Below, in pieces: positions 47,899 to 57,397 of a DNA stretch of 64,000 nucleotides; the stretch's first letter is position 1, and each line of letters starts with the position of its first letter. The notes under the pieces are model-generated. The model saw only the letters and a program-made list of their open reading frames with translations. It had not been told where the DNA came from and searched no databases. Position numbers and translations under genes: made by a program. This DNA is from Streptomyces sp. CB02923 (GTDB lineage: Bacteria; Actinomycetota; Actinomycetes; Streptomycetales; Streptomycetaceae), in the NCBI RefSeq assembly GCF_001905005.1, contig NZ_LWKZ01000001.1, positions 375,775 to 439,774 on the forward strand, given 5' to 3'.

Positions 47899-50421
47899 CT
47901 ACTCGGTCTTGATGGCCACCAATGAATTGATCTTTGTGGCGCTTCGGGCCGGCCACAGCGCGGCCACCACTCCGACCAGCAGGGCCAGGAGGAAGAAGAG
48001 CCCGATCCGGTCCCACGGCAGGGAGAACCGGTACGCGTCCATGCGCTCCGCGATCAATGCGCCGCCGAGCCCGCTCAGCAGCACGCCGAGCACGATGCCG
48101 AGCACGGCGCCGAACAGTGAGATGGCCAGTGATTCGAGCCGTACCATGCGCCGGATGTCCCGGCTCTCCATGCCGACGGCGCCGAGCATGCCGATCTCCT
48201 GGGTCCGCTCGAACACCGACAGGGCAAGGGTGTTGATGACGCCCAGCACGGCGACGATCACCGCCATTCCGAGCAGTGCGTAGAGCACGTTCAGCAGGAG
48301 GGTGGCCGTCTGGGAGATGGAATCCGTCATCTCCTGCTTGCTGCGGATCTTTACCGCCGGATTGTCTCCCAGTGCCTTGGCCAGAACGGCCTTTGTCCTC
48401 TCGGAGACGCCCGGTGCGGTTTTCACCATGAGCAGCGAGTCGTCGATGTGGAGCTGATGCCGGGAGAGCGTCGCCGTATCGATGAGAATTCCGCTGATCA
48501 GGTTGTTTCCGGTGAAGATGCCGGACACCTTCAGGGTGCCTTTCGTGCCGTCTTCGTACGTCAGGGAGAACGAGTCCCCGGCTTTCCAGCCGAACAGGCC
48601 GGCGGTTTTCTTGTCCACCACCGCGTGGTCGCCGCCGAGTTTCCGGAACGATCCCGTGGAGAATTCCAGATTGGTCAGCCCGTCCATCGCCCGGCCGTGC
48701 ACACCGCCGATGGCCCGGCGCTGTCCCTCGATCCGCGCGGGAGAGGTGCGCAGCGGGCTGGTGGCGGTGACGTCGGGCAGTTGGGCCAGGGTGCGTTCCA
48801 CCGAAGGGGCCAGCGGTTTCTTGGTGACCATGGAGACGACGTAGTCGGCTCTGATGCCGTCCGCGGCCATGGCCTTCAGACCGTTCTGCATGCCGGTGCC
48901 GATCACCGTCAGGCTCGTGATCACGGTCAGGCCGATCATCAGCGCGGAGGCGGTGGCGGCGGTACGGCGCGGGTTGCGGACCGCGTTCCGCTGGGCGATC
49001 TTCCCGGGCAGGCCGAAGGCGCGCAGCCCCGGGCCCAGCAGCCGGATGAACGGCCGGGACAGCGCCGGGGTCAGGACGATGACGCCGACCAGCAGGAGCA
49101 GCCCGCCCAGGCCCAGCAGCCCCATCGGTACCGGTTTCCTGGCGTCGGCGAACAGCATCAACGCCGTGCCCAGTACGGCCAGGATTCCGCCGACGGCGTT
49201 CCGCAGCAGCATCGAGCGGGGCGCGGCCGGTGCGTGGACGCTGTGCATCGCGGCCACCGGCGGGACGTTGGCGGCCCGTCGGCTCGGCAGCCAGGCCGCC
49301 AGCATCGTCACTCCCACGCCGATGCCCAGCGCCACCAGCACGACGGCCGGGGAGACGACGAGCGGCCCGTCCGGGAGGAGCGCTCCGGTGGCGCGCATCA
49401 GCGGGAGCAGCAGGGCACCGATGCCGATGCCGGCCGCCAGTCCCGCCGCGGCGGCGACCGCGCCGACGGCGCATGCCTCGGCCAGCACCATGCCCGTCAC
49501 CTGGCCGCTGCTGGCGCCCACCGCCCGCAGCAGGGCGATCTCCTTGGTGCGCTGGGCGACGAGCATGGTGAAGGTGTTGGCGATGATGAAGACGCCGACG
49601 AACAGGGAGATCGCGGCGAAGGCCAGCAGTCCGGTACGGATGTTCTCCATGCTGGACCGGATCGAGCGGGCCTGTTCGCGGGCGAGTTCGGCGCCGGAGG
49701 CCGCTTCGGTCCCGGTCGGCAGGATCTTGGTGACCTCCGCCGTCAGCGCGGCTTCGGGCGTTCCGGGCCGGGCGGCGAGGTGGATCTCGTTGAACCGGCC
49801 GGGGGCGGTCAGCAGTTTCTGTGCCGTGGCCGTGTCGAACAGGACGAGTGTGCCGCCCGCCGCCACGTTGCCGTCGTCGGTGTCGAAGATCCCGACGACC
49901 TTGCGGTTCAGCACCGGCCCGTCGACCGACATGCGCACGCTGTCCCCGACGGTGAACCGCGCGCCCTCCGCCGTTCTGGCGTCGACCGCGACCTCGCCCT
50001 GCGTGTGGGGCGGGCGTCCTTCCTTCATCGGGTAGCGGGCGTCCTTGCCGTCCGCGCCGGGAGCGTAGTTGCCGCCCTGGGTGGAGAAGCCGCTGCCGAT
50101 CAGCTGTCCCTGCTTGTCGGCCACGGCGACCGTGCCGGAGACGATGCCGACGGCCGATTCGACTCCGGGCAGGGCGGCGGTCCGGGCGAGGAGGCGCTGG
50201 TCGAGGCGGCGGACAGCGGCCGTGCCGGTGTCCGTACCGGGCCGGATCGCCACGGTGACGCCGTCGAGGCTCTTCTCGGAGCCCTTCTCGTACGCCTCCG
50301 AGATGGTCGAGGCGAAGACCAGCGTGCCGGAGACGAAGGCCACTCCGAGCATGACCGCGAGGCCGGTCATCAACAGGCGTGCCCGGTGCGCGAGGACGTT
50401 GCGTAATGCTGCTCGTAACAT
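47899..50421 (-). CDS. FtsX-type ABC transporter permease (MacB-like)
   Basis: Predicted 840 aa with the duplicated FtsX layout: a first helix (RARLLMTGLAVMLGVAFVSG), a large extracellular domain, three helices near residues 265-420, then a second extracellular domain and three helices at the end. Such permeases with a matching ATPase often export antibiotics or peptides or give self-immunity. The start is ATG TTA CGA GCA GCA TTA, with TTA at codons 2 and 6, so translation should stall without bldA tRNA. No peptidase domain is present. It lies upstream of lanA on the same strand. Confidence 0.9.
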   Translation of the reverse strand: MLRAALRNVLAHRARLLMTGLAVMLGVAFVSGTLVFASTISEAYEKGSEKSLDGVTVAIRPGTDTGTAAVRRLDQRLLARTAALPGVESAVGIVSGTVAVADKQGQLIGSGFSTQGGNYAPGADGKDARYPMKEGRPPHTQGEVAVDARTAEGARFTVGDSVRMSVDGPVLNRKVVGIFDTDDGNVAAGGTLVLFDTATAQKLLTAPGRFNEIHLAARPGTPEAALTAEVTKILPTGTEAASGAELAREQARSIRSSMENIRTGLLAFAAISLFVGVFIIANTFTMLVAQRTKEIALLRAVGASSGQVTGMVLAEACAVGAVAAAAGLAAGIGIGALLLPLMRATGALLPDGPLVVSPAVVLVALGIGVGVTMLAAWLPSRRAANVPPVAAMHSVHAPAAPRSMLLRNAVGGILAVLGTALMLFADARKPVPMGLLGLGGLLLLVGVIVLTPALSRPFIRLLGPGLRAFGLPGKIAQRNAVRNPRRTAATASALMIGLTVITSLTVIGTGMQNGLKAMAADGIRADYVVSMVTKKPLAPSVERTLAQLPDVTATSPLRTSPARIEGQRRAIGGVHGRAMDGLTNLEFSTGSFRKLGGDHAVVDKKTAGLFGWKAGDSFSLTYEDGTKGTLKVSGIFTGNNLISGILIDTATLSRHQLHIDDSLLMVKTAPGVSERTKAVLAKALGDNPAVKIRSKQEMTDSISQTATLLLNVLYALLGMAVIVAVLGVINTLALSVFERTQEIGMLGAVGMESRDIRRMVRLESLAISLFGAVLGIVLGVLLSGLGGALIAERMDAYRFSLPWDRIGLFFLLALLVGVVAALWPARSATKINSLVAIKTE

Positions 50422-50486
50422 GGGGAATGAGGTTCTTCCTTGAGCGGGGCGGGGAGGCGGGGGCGGTACGCGTCCGGGTGCCGGTG

Positions 50487-51293
50487 TCACCGGGCGCCGC
50501 CCGGGAGTCCCGGGCCCGCGGGCAGCGGGCTCTCCGAGAAGGCCAGCATCCGGTTCAGTACGGCGTGGGCCGTCGGCTCGCGCAGTTCGTCGACGATCCG
50601 CCCGTCGGCCAGGAAGACCACCCGGTCCGCGAACGAGGCGGCCCCGGGGTCGTGCGTGACCATGACGACGGTCTGCCCGAACTCCCGGACGGAGTTGCGC
50701 AGGAAGCCCAGGATCTCGGCACCGGCGCGGGAGTCGAGGTTGCCGGTCGGCTCGTCCGCGAAGACGATCTCCGGCCGGCCGGCCAGGGCCCTGGCCACCG
50801 CCACCCGCTGCTGCTGCCCGCCGGAGAGCTGCGAGGGGCGGTGGGTGAGCCGCCCGGCCAGGCCGACCATGCCGACGACGAGGTCCAGCCACGCCTGATC
50901 GGGGCGGCGCCCCGCGATGTCGAGCGGCAGGGTGATGTTCTCCAGCGCGGTCAGCGTCGGGAGCAGGTTGAACGCCTGGAAGACGAACCCGATCCGGTCG
51001 CGGCGTAATCTCGTCAGGTCCCGGGCGCTCAGCGTGGTCAGTTCCACGTCACCGATGCGGGACGAGCCCCCCGAGGCGGCGTCGAGCCCCGCCATGCAGT
51101 GCATGAGCGTCGACTTCCCCGAGCCGGACGGGCCCATGATCGCGGTGAACTCGCCCGCGGGGAAGGCCACCGACACGGCGTCCAGCGCGACCACCCTGCT
51201 CTCACCGTCCCCGTAGATCTTGGTGAGCTTCTCGGCCCGCGCTGCGTCGGCGCCCGGGATCCTGGCCTGCGTCGCGTGCTGGCGTGTGGTCAT
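50487..51293 (-). CDS. ABC transporter ATP-binding protein (MacB/LolD type)
   Basis: Predicted 268 aa. Walker A GPSGSGKSTL, signature LSGGQQQRVAVARAL, Walker B EIVFADEPTGNLD. The N-terminal 25 residues are an extra tail. TTA is codon 96 (in DLTRLRRDRIGF). The start is the ATG at 51293 with AGGAG nine bases upstream. Pairs with the FtsX-type permease 65 bp downstream. There is no LanT-type C39 peptidase-transporter in the window, so this pair is the most likely exporter or immunity system for the lanthipeptide. Confidence 0.92.
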   Translation of the reverse strand: MTTRQHATQARIPGADAARAEKLTKIYGDGESRVVALDAVSVAFPAGEFTAIMGPSGSGKSTLMHCMAGLDAASGGSSRIGDVELTTLSARDLTRLRRDRIGFVFQAFNLLPTLTALENITLPLDIAGRRPDQAWLDLVVGMVGLAGRLTHRPSQLSGGQQQRVAVARALAGRPEIVFADEPTGNLDSRAGAEILGFLRNSVREFGQTVVMVTHDPGAASFADRVVFLADGRIVDELREPTAHAVLNRMLAFSESPLPAGPGLPGGAR

Positions 51294-51493
51294 AGAGGAG
51301 GACTCCTGTTCGACTTGCGTCGTACGGCGAAACACCCCATGCTCCCGTCACACCGAGTTCCCGGGCATCAGCCCGGGGCGGTCCGTCCCCTCCCTCTTCC
51401 GGCGTACGGCCGGGTCACGGGATACGTCGCTGGTATGACGTGAGGCACGTGAACACAGCATGGACCAGAGGGACTTGCCACCCCGCAAACACG

Positions 51494-51525
51494 TGTGCCG
51501 CCTGCGCGGATGCGCAGACGGCACA
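51494..51525. terminator. Hairpin between ABC genes and cis-prenyltransferase
   Basis: TGTGCCGCCTGCGC, 4-base loop, GCGCAGACGGCACA, one mismatch. Likely ends the transcript of the minus-strand uppS-like gene before the ABC operon promoter (51294-51490). Confidence 0.65.
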
Positions 51526-51576
51526 GAGAACCACGAACGACGGGGCGGCTTCCGGACCACCGGTCACCGCGCCGCT

Positions 51577-52356
51577 TCACCGCCCGTAACGGCGCTCGCG
51601 TTCGCAGTAGGAACGCAGGGCCCGCAGGAAGTCGAGCTCACGGAAGTCGGGCCAGTAGCACTCGCAGAAGTGCACTTCCGCGTAGGCCGACTGCCAGAGC
51701 AGGAAACCGGAGAGGCGCTGCTCGCCCGAAGTACGGATGATCAGGTCCGTCTCCGACCTGACCTTCGAATAGAGGTGCTTCGAGATGTGGTCCACGTCGA
51801 AGGTGTCGATGAGGCCCTCGATGTCGCCGCCCTGGGTGACGTGCTCACTCATCGCGGAACGGACGGCGTCGACGATCTCGCGCCGCCCGCCGTACCCCAC
51901 GGCCACGTCGACGCGGGTGCCGTCGCGGCGGTCCGACGTCCGTGACGCCGCCTGCTTCAGCCGGGTCGCCGACTCCTGCGGCAGGAGGTCCAGCGACCCT
52001 ATGACCTCCACCGGCCAGGGGTTGTCCGGGGCCGCCAGCCGCTCGACGACGTCCTCGATGATGCCGATGAGCGGCACCAGCTCGGCCTGGGGGCGGTGCA
52101 GGTTGTCGTCCGAGAGCATGAAGAGGGTGACGTGCTCGATGCCCGCGGAACCGCACCAGTTCAGGAAGTCGACCACTTTCGCGCCGCCGACCTTGTAGCC
52201 CTCGCTGGGGTCGTCGTGCCCGGCCATCCGCGCCCAGCGGCGGTTTCCGTCGAGCATGATGCCGATGTGCCGGGGGCGCGGCCGGCCTGCGAGCTTCGCG
52301 GAGAGCCTTTTCACGTACAGCGCATTCGCGGCGGCCCTTAGCCTCGCTCGCATCAT
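51577..52356 (-). CDS. uppS: Undecaprenyl diphosphate synthase-like cis-prenyltransferase
   Basis: Predicted 259 aa; ATG-ATG start preceded by no strong ribosome-binding site. All catalytic features are intact: IMLDGNRRWARMAG, LFMLSDDNLHR, VAVGYGGRREIVDAV, DLIIRTSGEQRLSGFLLWQ and AEVHFCECYWPDF. It should make long cis-prenyl diphosphate for lipid II or teichoic acid carriers. Streptomycetes often have more than one such gene. Next to a predicted lipid II-binding lantibiotic, a second copy could raise carrier supply for self-protection; alternatively it is an ordinary housekeeping gene. Confidence 0.9.
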   Translation of the reverse strand: MMRARLRAAANALYVKRLSAKLAGRPRPRHIGIMLDGNRRWARMAGHDDPSEGYKVGGAKVVDFLNWCGSAGIEHVTLFMLSDDNLHRPQAELVPLIGIIEDVVERLAAPDNPWPVEVIGSLDLLPQESATRLKQAASRTSDRRDGTRVDVAVGYGGRREIVDAVRSAMSEHVTQGGDIEGLIDTFDVDHISKHLYSKVRSETDLIIRTSGEQRLSGFLLWQSAYAEVHFCECYWPDFRELDFLRALRSYCERERRYGR

Positions 52357-52615
52357 CGGTCCCTTCAGCTCCCGCAGCGGTGGTAATCGTCCGGGCGGCA
52401 TCCGGGCTCCCGCCCACGCCATGCCCCTTCCGCGGCCGCGCGGAGCGCCTTTTCCGCCGCAGGCGCGTAACCATACCAAGCGTCACCCGCCCGTCCTGCC
52501 ACAGGAGTTACGCATCAGCGTGAAACGATTTTCCGCTCACCTTTCCTGCGCTCACCGGACGTTGTGACGGTGTGACACCGTGCCGCGGCGGGGGTGCGCG
52601 GACCCGTACGGCAAG

Positions 52616-53287
52616 ATGTCCGCCGTGACCATTCGCTTGTTGATTGCCGACGACCAGGAGATGGTCCGCCGCGGAATGCGGCGCATAGTGGAGAGCCAGC
52701 CGGACATGGAAGTGGTCGGCGAGGCTGCGGACGGGGTTGACGCGGTGGAAATGGCGCGCGCCCTGGAACCGGATGTCGCGCTGGTGGACATCCGGATGCC
52801 GCGGATGGACGGCCTGGAGGTGACCCGGCTGCTCGCCGGCTCCCCGGCGGGGCATCCGACCAAGGTGGTCGTGGTGACCACCTTCGACCTGGACGCATAT
52901 GTGTATCCCGCACTGCGGTACGGGGCTTCGGGGTTCCTGCTGAAGCGGTCGGGGCCGACGCTGCTGGTGGAGGCGGTACGGGCGGCGGTGTCGGGGGACA
53001 GTCTGATCAGCCCGGAGATCACTGTGCGGCTGCTCCGGCACGTCCGGGGCGCCGACTCGCGCCGCAAGAAGGGGAATTCCCCGCTGACCGGGCGGGAGAT
53101 CGAGGTGGCCGCGCTGGTCGCCGAGGGCAAGACCAATGCCGACATCGCGGATGAGCTGTTCATCTCGGCCGGCACGGTCAAGACGCACGTGGCGAGCATT
53201 CAGCGGAAGTTCGCGGTGCGCAATCGCGTCGGAGTGGCCGTGCGCGCCTGGGAGCTGGGGTACGCGGACGGCCGCGGTCCGCGCTGA
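52616..53287 (+). CDS. NarL-family response regulator
   Basis: Predicted 223 aa. Receiver domain with the phosphoacceptor Asp in ALVDIRMPRMDG, conserved VVVVTTFDLDAYV and Lys in FLLKRSG; C-terminal LuxR-type helix-turn-helix LTGREIEVAALVAEGKTNAD continuing to GTVKTHV. The ATG at 52616 is chosen; a GTG three codons later is equally possible. Transcribed divergently from the uppS-like gene with about 260 bp between. It should be activated by the histidine kinase gene downstream. Confidence 0.93.
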   Translation: MSAVTIRLLIADDQEMVRRGMRRIVESQPDMEVVGEAADGVDAVEMARALEPDVALVDIRMPRMDGLEVTRLLAGSPAGHPTKVVVVTTFDLDAYVYPALRYGASGFLLKRSGPTLLVEAVRAAVSGDSLISPEITVRLLRHVRGADSRRKKGNSPLTGREIEVAALVAEGKTNADIADELFISAGTVKTHVASIQRKFAVRNRVGVAVRAWELGYADGRGPR

Positions 53288-53379
53288 CGCGCGCCGGATA
53301 TCCGCCGTACGGCAGATGCGGGAAACCGGCAACGGTGCTGCCCGTGCCGCCGGATGCGGCATCTGCGTAGCCTCGGCGC

Positions 53380-54549
53380 ATGGGCGACGATGTGAAACCG
53401 GCGGGCGGGAAGCGCCGTGCTGGGTGCGTGGTGCTGGTGGCGATGATTCTTCTGCCCGCGCTGGGGGCCTCGCCCGGTGCCTTTCCCCTGGCGCTCTGCG
53501 CGGCCGTGGCAGCGGCGGCGGCGATGCCGGGCCTGCGGCTGCGGCGTGTCCCGCTCGTGCGGGGCGCGGTTTTCACCGCGAGTGCGTCCCTCGTGCTCGA
53601 CTTCGCCTATTCCGGCGATCCGAAGCCGATCGGCTTCTGGCTCCCCTTCGAGGGCGTCGCCCTGCTGGTCCTCCTCTACCGGGTGACGCGACGGGAGCCC
53701 GTTCCCCGGGCCGCCTGGGCCGGGGGCCTGGTGGGTGCCGCGACGGTCTGCCTGCTGCTGCGGATCACGCTGCACATGCCGCAGCAGGGGTGGCGCGAAT
53801 CGGTCTTCGTGGTGTTCCTGGGATTCTTCCCCGCCGCGTGTGTGACCGGCGTCGGGCTCTACCTCCGGTCGCTGGACGCCCGGCGGGCCCGTGCGGTCAC
53901 CCGTGCGCTGCGCGACCAGCGCCTGGAGGTCGCCCGTGACCTGCACGACTTCGTCGCCCACGAGGTGACCGGCATCGTGCTGGAGGCGCAGGCGGCCCAG
54001 CTGGACCGGGACGCTCCGCAGCAGACCCGCGAGCTGTTCGAACGCGTCGAAGCGGCGGGCCTGCGGGCGCTGGACTCCATGGACCAGACGGTGCGGGCGC
54101 TGCGCCAGGCGGACGGCGGGGCGTGGGAGGAGGCGCCCGCCACCCGGGTGTACGGCCTGGCCGACCTCGCCGGGCTGCTGGACAGGTTCTCCTCCATGAC
54201 GCGTGCGCAGACGCGGCTGTCCCAGGAAGAGGGCCTGGCGGGTGCGCTGTCGCGGGAGGCCGGGGACGCCGCGTACCGCGTGGTCCTGGAGTCGCTGACC
54301 AACGTCCGCCGGCATGCCGCGCAGGCCACCCGGGTCGTGGTGGCGGCCCGCCGTACCGCCGGGGGTTCGGTCGAGGTGACGGTCACCGACGACGGCGGCG
54401 GAACGCCGGGAGGCACCCGGCACGGAGGCGGCACCGGCCTGGCCGGGCTGTCCGAGCGGGTCGACGCGCTGGGCGGAACGCTGCGGGCGGGCCCGCACGG
54501 CGGGGGCTGGCGGGTCGGCTGCGTACTCCCCGCACCCGCGGTCCGCTGA
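53380..54549 (+). CDS. Sensor histidine kinase, HisKA_3 type
   Basis: Predicted 389 aa. Five or six hydrophobic segments in residues 12-165 form the membrane sensor. The phosphorylation site is DLHDFVAHEVTGIVLEAQAA (His near residue 189), followed by the HATPase domain (YRVVLESLTNVRRHAAQAT with N-box, VTDDGGGTPGG G1 box, GTGLAGLSERV G2 box). It pairs with the regulator upstream. The short membrane-embedded sensor with little extracellular sequence resembles kinases that sense envelope-active antibiotics, often controlling an ABC transporter encoded next to them, as here. Confidence 0.92.
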   Translation: MGDDVKPAGGKRRAGCVVLVAMILLPALGASPGAFPLALCAAVAAAAAMPGLRLRRVPLVRGAVFTASASLVLDFAYSGDPKPIGFWLPFEGVALLVLLYRVTRREPVPRAAWAGGLVGAATVCLLLRITLHMPQQGWRESVFVVFLGFFPAACVTGVGLYLRSLDARRARAVTRALRDQRLEVARDLHDFVAHEVTGIVLEAQAAQLDRDAPQQTRELFERVEAAGLRALDSMDQTVRALRQADGGAWEEAPATRVYGLADLAGLLDRFSSMTRAQTRLSQEEGLAGALSREAGDAAYRVVLESLTNVRRHAAQATRVVVAARRTAGGSVEVTVTDDGGGTPGGTRHGGGTGLAGLSERVDALGGTLRAGPHGGGWRVGCVLPAPAVR

Positions 54550-54650
54550 GCCGTCGGCCGCTCCGCGATATCTGCCGTTCGGGAGATGTGCCCGCTGCCC
54601 CGGGTTGGAAAGCTCGGCGGCAGTTGCGGAACGTGGACCTGGAGGGGCAG

Positions 54651-54821
54651 ATGCTCAACGGTGTGATGGCGGAACGGGGCGGTACGGGTGCGGTGGTGGT
54701 GCCGTCCGCCGAGGCGGCGCCGGGCCCGGCAGGCCGTCCGGCCGACTGCCCGGTCGAGGTGCCCCAGGGCGTCACCGTGCCGCGGACCGGCCGGACGTCC
54801 GGTCTGCGGGGCGAGGGCTGA
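54651..54821 (+). CDS. Small open frame ahead of ABC exporter, unknown
   Basis: Predicted 56 aa, ATG preceded by GGAGGGGCAG. It ends 2 bp before the ABC ATPase start. No hydrophobic segment or motif is evident; the sequence is rich in Gly, Ala, Val and Pro, with a single Cys. It may be a real small protein, a leader that couples translation of the ATPase, or chance. Good ribosome-binding site and tight spacing argue for translation; composition argues against a defined fold. Confidence 0.4.
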   Translation: MLNGVMAERGGTGAVVVPSAEAAPGPAGRPADCPVEVPQGVTVPRTGRTSGLRGEG

Positions 54822-54823
54822 CC

Positions 54824-55741
54824 ATGCTCCAGCTCTCCGAGATCACCAAGGTCTACAAGGGCGGCAAGCGCGCCGTCGACTCCGTGACCCTGCACATGGA
54901 GCCCGGGATGCTGGGGCTGCTGGGCCCCAACGGCGCCGGGAAGTCCTCCCTGATGCGGATCGCCTCCACCGTTACCCGCCCCACCGGCGGCAGGGTCCTC
55001 TTCCACGGCGAGGACGTCGTGGCCAGGCCCGACGTCCTGCGCCGGGCCCTCGGTTACCTGCCGCAGGACTTCGGTGTCTACCCGAACCTCACCTCGCGCG
55101 AGTTCCTGCGGTACCTGGCCGCCGCCAAGGGCGTGTCGGCCCGGTCGGCCCGGACCCGTATCGACGAGCTGCTGGAGCTGGTCAACCTCACCGAGGCGGT
55201 CAGGCGGCCGCTGGGCACGTACTCCGGCGGCATGCTGCGCCGGGTGGGCATCGCCCAGGTCCTGCTCGGCGACCCGCAGGTCATCGTCGTGGACGAGCCG
55301 ACGGCGGGGCTGGACCCCGAGGAGCGGGTGCGGTTTCGCAACCTGCTCAGCGAGCTGGCCTCGGACAAGGTCGTGATGCTGTCCACCCACATCGTCTCCG
55401 ACGTGGAGTCGGTGGCCTCCGACATCGCGGTGGTGGCGAACGGTCGGCTGCGGCGCCGCGGCACGCCGGAGGCGCTGCTGGACGAGGTGGAAGGGCAGGT
55501 GTGGGAGGCCCTCGTCGACCCCGCCGCCGTTCCCCGGGTGCAGGAGCGGTACGTCGTCAGCCGCATGGTGCGCACGAGGCAGGGCGTGAAGGTGCGCCTG
55601 CTGTCCCCGTCCCAGCCGTACGAGGGCGCGGTGCGGCTCACCCCCGACCTTGAGGACGCCTACCTCCACGTCATCAACAGCGCCCCTGACCAGGGTGGTT
55701 ACGCAACCGCCGGGCAGCGGGCGGGGCGGTGGGACCGGTGA
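54824..55741 (+). CDS. ABC transporter ATP-binding protein
   Basis: Predicted 305 aa. Walker A LLGPNGAGKSSLMRI, signature TYSGGMLRRVGIAQVL, Walker B VIVVDEPTAGLDPEERV, and switch LSTHIVSDVES. The layout resembles BcrA-type ATPases that drive membrane-active antibiotic resistance. Overlaps the permease start (GTGA). With the preceding two-component genes it makes a sensor-exporter module. Confidence 0.92.
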   Translation: MLQLSEITKVYKGGKRAVDSVTLHMEPGMLGLLGPNGAGKSSLMRIASTVTRPTGGRVLFHGEDVVARPDVLRRALGYLPQDFGVYPNLTSREFLRYLAAAKGVSARSARTRIDELLELVNLTEAVRRPLGTYSGGMLRRVGIAQVLLGDPQVIVVDEPTAGLDPEERVRFRNLLSELASDKVVMLSTHIVSDVESVASDIAVVANGRLRRRGTPEALLDEVEGQVWEALVDPAAVPRVQERYVVSRMVRTRQGVKVRLLSPSQPYEGAVRLTPDLEDAYLHVINSAPDQGGYATAGQRAGRWDR

Positions 55742-57369
55742 CGCGGGTGCTCTCCGGTCTGGCGGTCGCCGACTTCAAGGACCGGGTACGGCGGCCCGCC
55801 TACGTGGTGACGCTGGCCGCGGCCGTGGCCCTGGGGTACGTGGCGGTGCCGGACGCGGGCGCCGCGTGGGTCATCATGCAGCTCGGTGACCACCGCGGCG
55901 TCTACAACAGCGCGTACGTCGGCACGGCGACCGCGCTGGCCTGCGGCCTGTGGATCTCGCTCGGCGGCTTCTACGTCGTACGCAACTCCATCGAGCGGGA
56001 CCGCCGCACCCGGGTGGGGCAGCTGCTCGCCGCGACCCCCGTGCGGACCTGGGCGTATCTGGCCGGGAAGTTCCTGAGCAACCTGATGGTGCTCACCTCC
56101 ATGGTGGGCGTGCTCGCCGTCACCGCGCTGGTGATGCAGCTCGTCCGCGGCGAGTCCACGGCTGTCGACCCGATCGCGCTGTGGCAGCCGTTCCTGCTGC
56201 TCGCGGTGCCGCTGGTGACGCTGACCGCCGCTTGCGCCCTGCTCTTCGAGGCGCTGCCGCTGCTGCGCGGCGGGCTGGGCAACATCGTCTGGTTCTGCCT
56301 CTGGGCGGTGCTCGTCACGGGCGGCCAGGGGCCCGGCCTGCCGCTGGGCGGCATCGGTGTGCACAGCGTCGCCCTGTCGATGTACCGCGACCTGTCGGCC
56401 CAGGGGATCACGGTGGACGGCGATTTCAGCCTGGGTCTGACCTACCTGGAAAAGCCGCTGCGGGTGTTCGACTGGCACGGCTTCACGCCGACCGCCGGTT
56501 ATGTCCTGGCCCGGCTGACGTTCCTGGGGATCGCGGTGGTCGTCGCCCTGCTGCCCGCCCTGTGGTTCCGCCGCTTCGACCCGGCCCGCGCCACGCAGCC
56601 GACCGAGCCTCCCCGGCAGAACGGCCGGGCGGCGGACGCGGTCCCCGCCGTGTACGTGGACGAGGCGTACGTGGAAGAGGCGTACGTGGACGGGGTGCCG
56701 CGTTCCGCGGGCGGGCGGGGTGCCGCCGCGGCCCTGCTGCGGACACCGCCGCGGCCGGGCCGCGTCCTGCTGCGCCTGTGGGCCGGTGAGCTGCGCATCC
56801 TGCTTCAGGGGGTGTCCAAGTGGTGGTGGTGGGGTGCCGGGTTGTGGCTGGTCCTCGGCGTCTCCTCGCCGGTGCCCGGCACGACGCGGCTGATGCTGCC
56901 GGTGTCCTGGCTCTGGCCGGTCCTGGTCTGGTCGCGGCTGGGCACCCAGCGCCATGAGCACGCGGTCGAGGGCATCCTCGGCGCGTACCCCTCGGCGCAC
57001 CGCCGGGTGGCGGCCGAGTGGGCGGCGGGCGTCACGCTCACCGCGGCGGTGGGCCTGGGCCCGCTGGTCCGGCTGGTCGTCGCGGGTGACGTCGCGGGGG
57101 TGGCGTGCTGGGCGGGAGGCGCGCTGTTCGTCCCGTCGCTGGCGCTGGCCCTGGGCACTCTCGGCCGTACCCACCGCCTCTTCCAGGCGGTCTACCTCCC
57201 CCTGTGGTACACGGTCGCCAACGGTCTGCCGCTCTTCGACTACATGGGCGCCATCCGGGTCGGTGGGCATCCTGCGGGCCTGCCTCCGGCGCTGGTGTTC
57301 ACGGTGTCGGCCGTGCTGGTCGCGGTGGTCTTCCTGACCGGTCCGCTGCGGCGGCTCGGCCGGGGCTGA
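55738..57369 (+). CDS. ABC transporter permease, twelve-helix ABC-2 type
   Basis: Predicted 543 aa. Two blocks of about six hydrophobic helices are separated by a polar linker (residues about 285-340) with a tandem acidic repeat, YVDEAYVEEAYVDG, probably cytoplasmic. Fusion-like doubling of an ABC-2 permease is known in Streptomyces exporters. The GTG start overlaps the ATPase stop. Ends the plus-strand run of regulatory and export genes. Confidence 0.85.
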   Translation: MTRVLSGLAVADFKDRVRRPAYVVTLAAAVALGYVAVPDAGAAWVIMQLGDHRGVYNSAYVGTATALACGLWISLGGFYVVRNSIERDRRTRVGQLLAATPVRTWAYLAGKFLSNLMVLTSMVGVLAVTALVMQLVRGESTAVDPIALWQPFLLLAVPLVTLTAACALLFEALPLLRGGLGNIVWFCLWAVLVTGGQGPGLPLGGIGVHSVALSMYRDLSAQGITVDGDFSLGLTYLEKPLRVFDWHGFTPTAGYVLARLTFLGIAVVVALLPALWFRRFDPARATQPTEPPRQNGRAADAVPAVYVDEAYVEEAYVDGVPRSAGGRGAAAALLRTPPRPGRVLLRLWAGELRILLQGVSKWWWWGAGLWLVLGVSSPVPGTTRLMLPVSWLWPVLVWSRLGTQRHEHAVEGILGAYPSAHRRVAAEWAAGVTLTAAVGLGPLVRLVVAGDVAGVACWAGGALFVPSLALALGTLGRTHRLFQAVYLPLWYTVANGLPLFDYMGAIRVGGHPAGLPPALVFTVSAVLVAVVFLTGPLRRLGRG

Positions 57370-57397
57370 CGCCCGGCGCGCCTGCCGCGTCCGGGTG

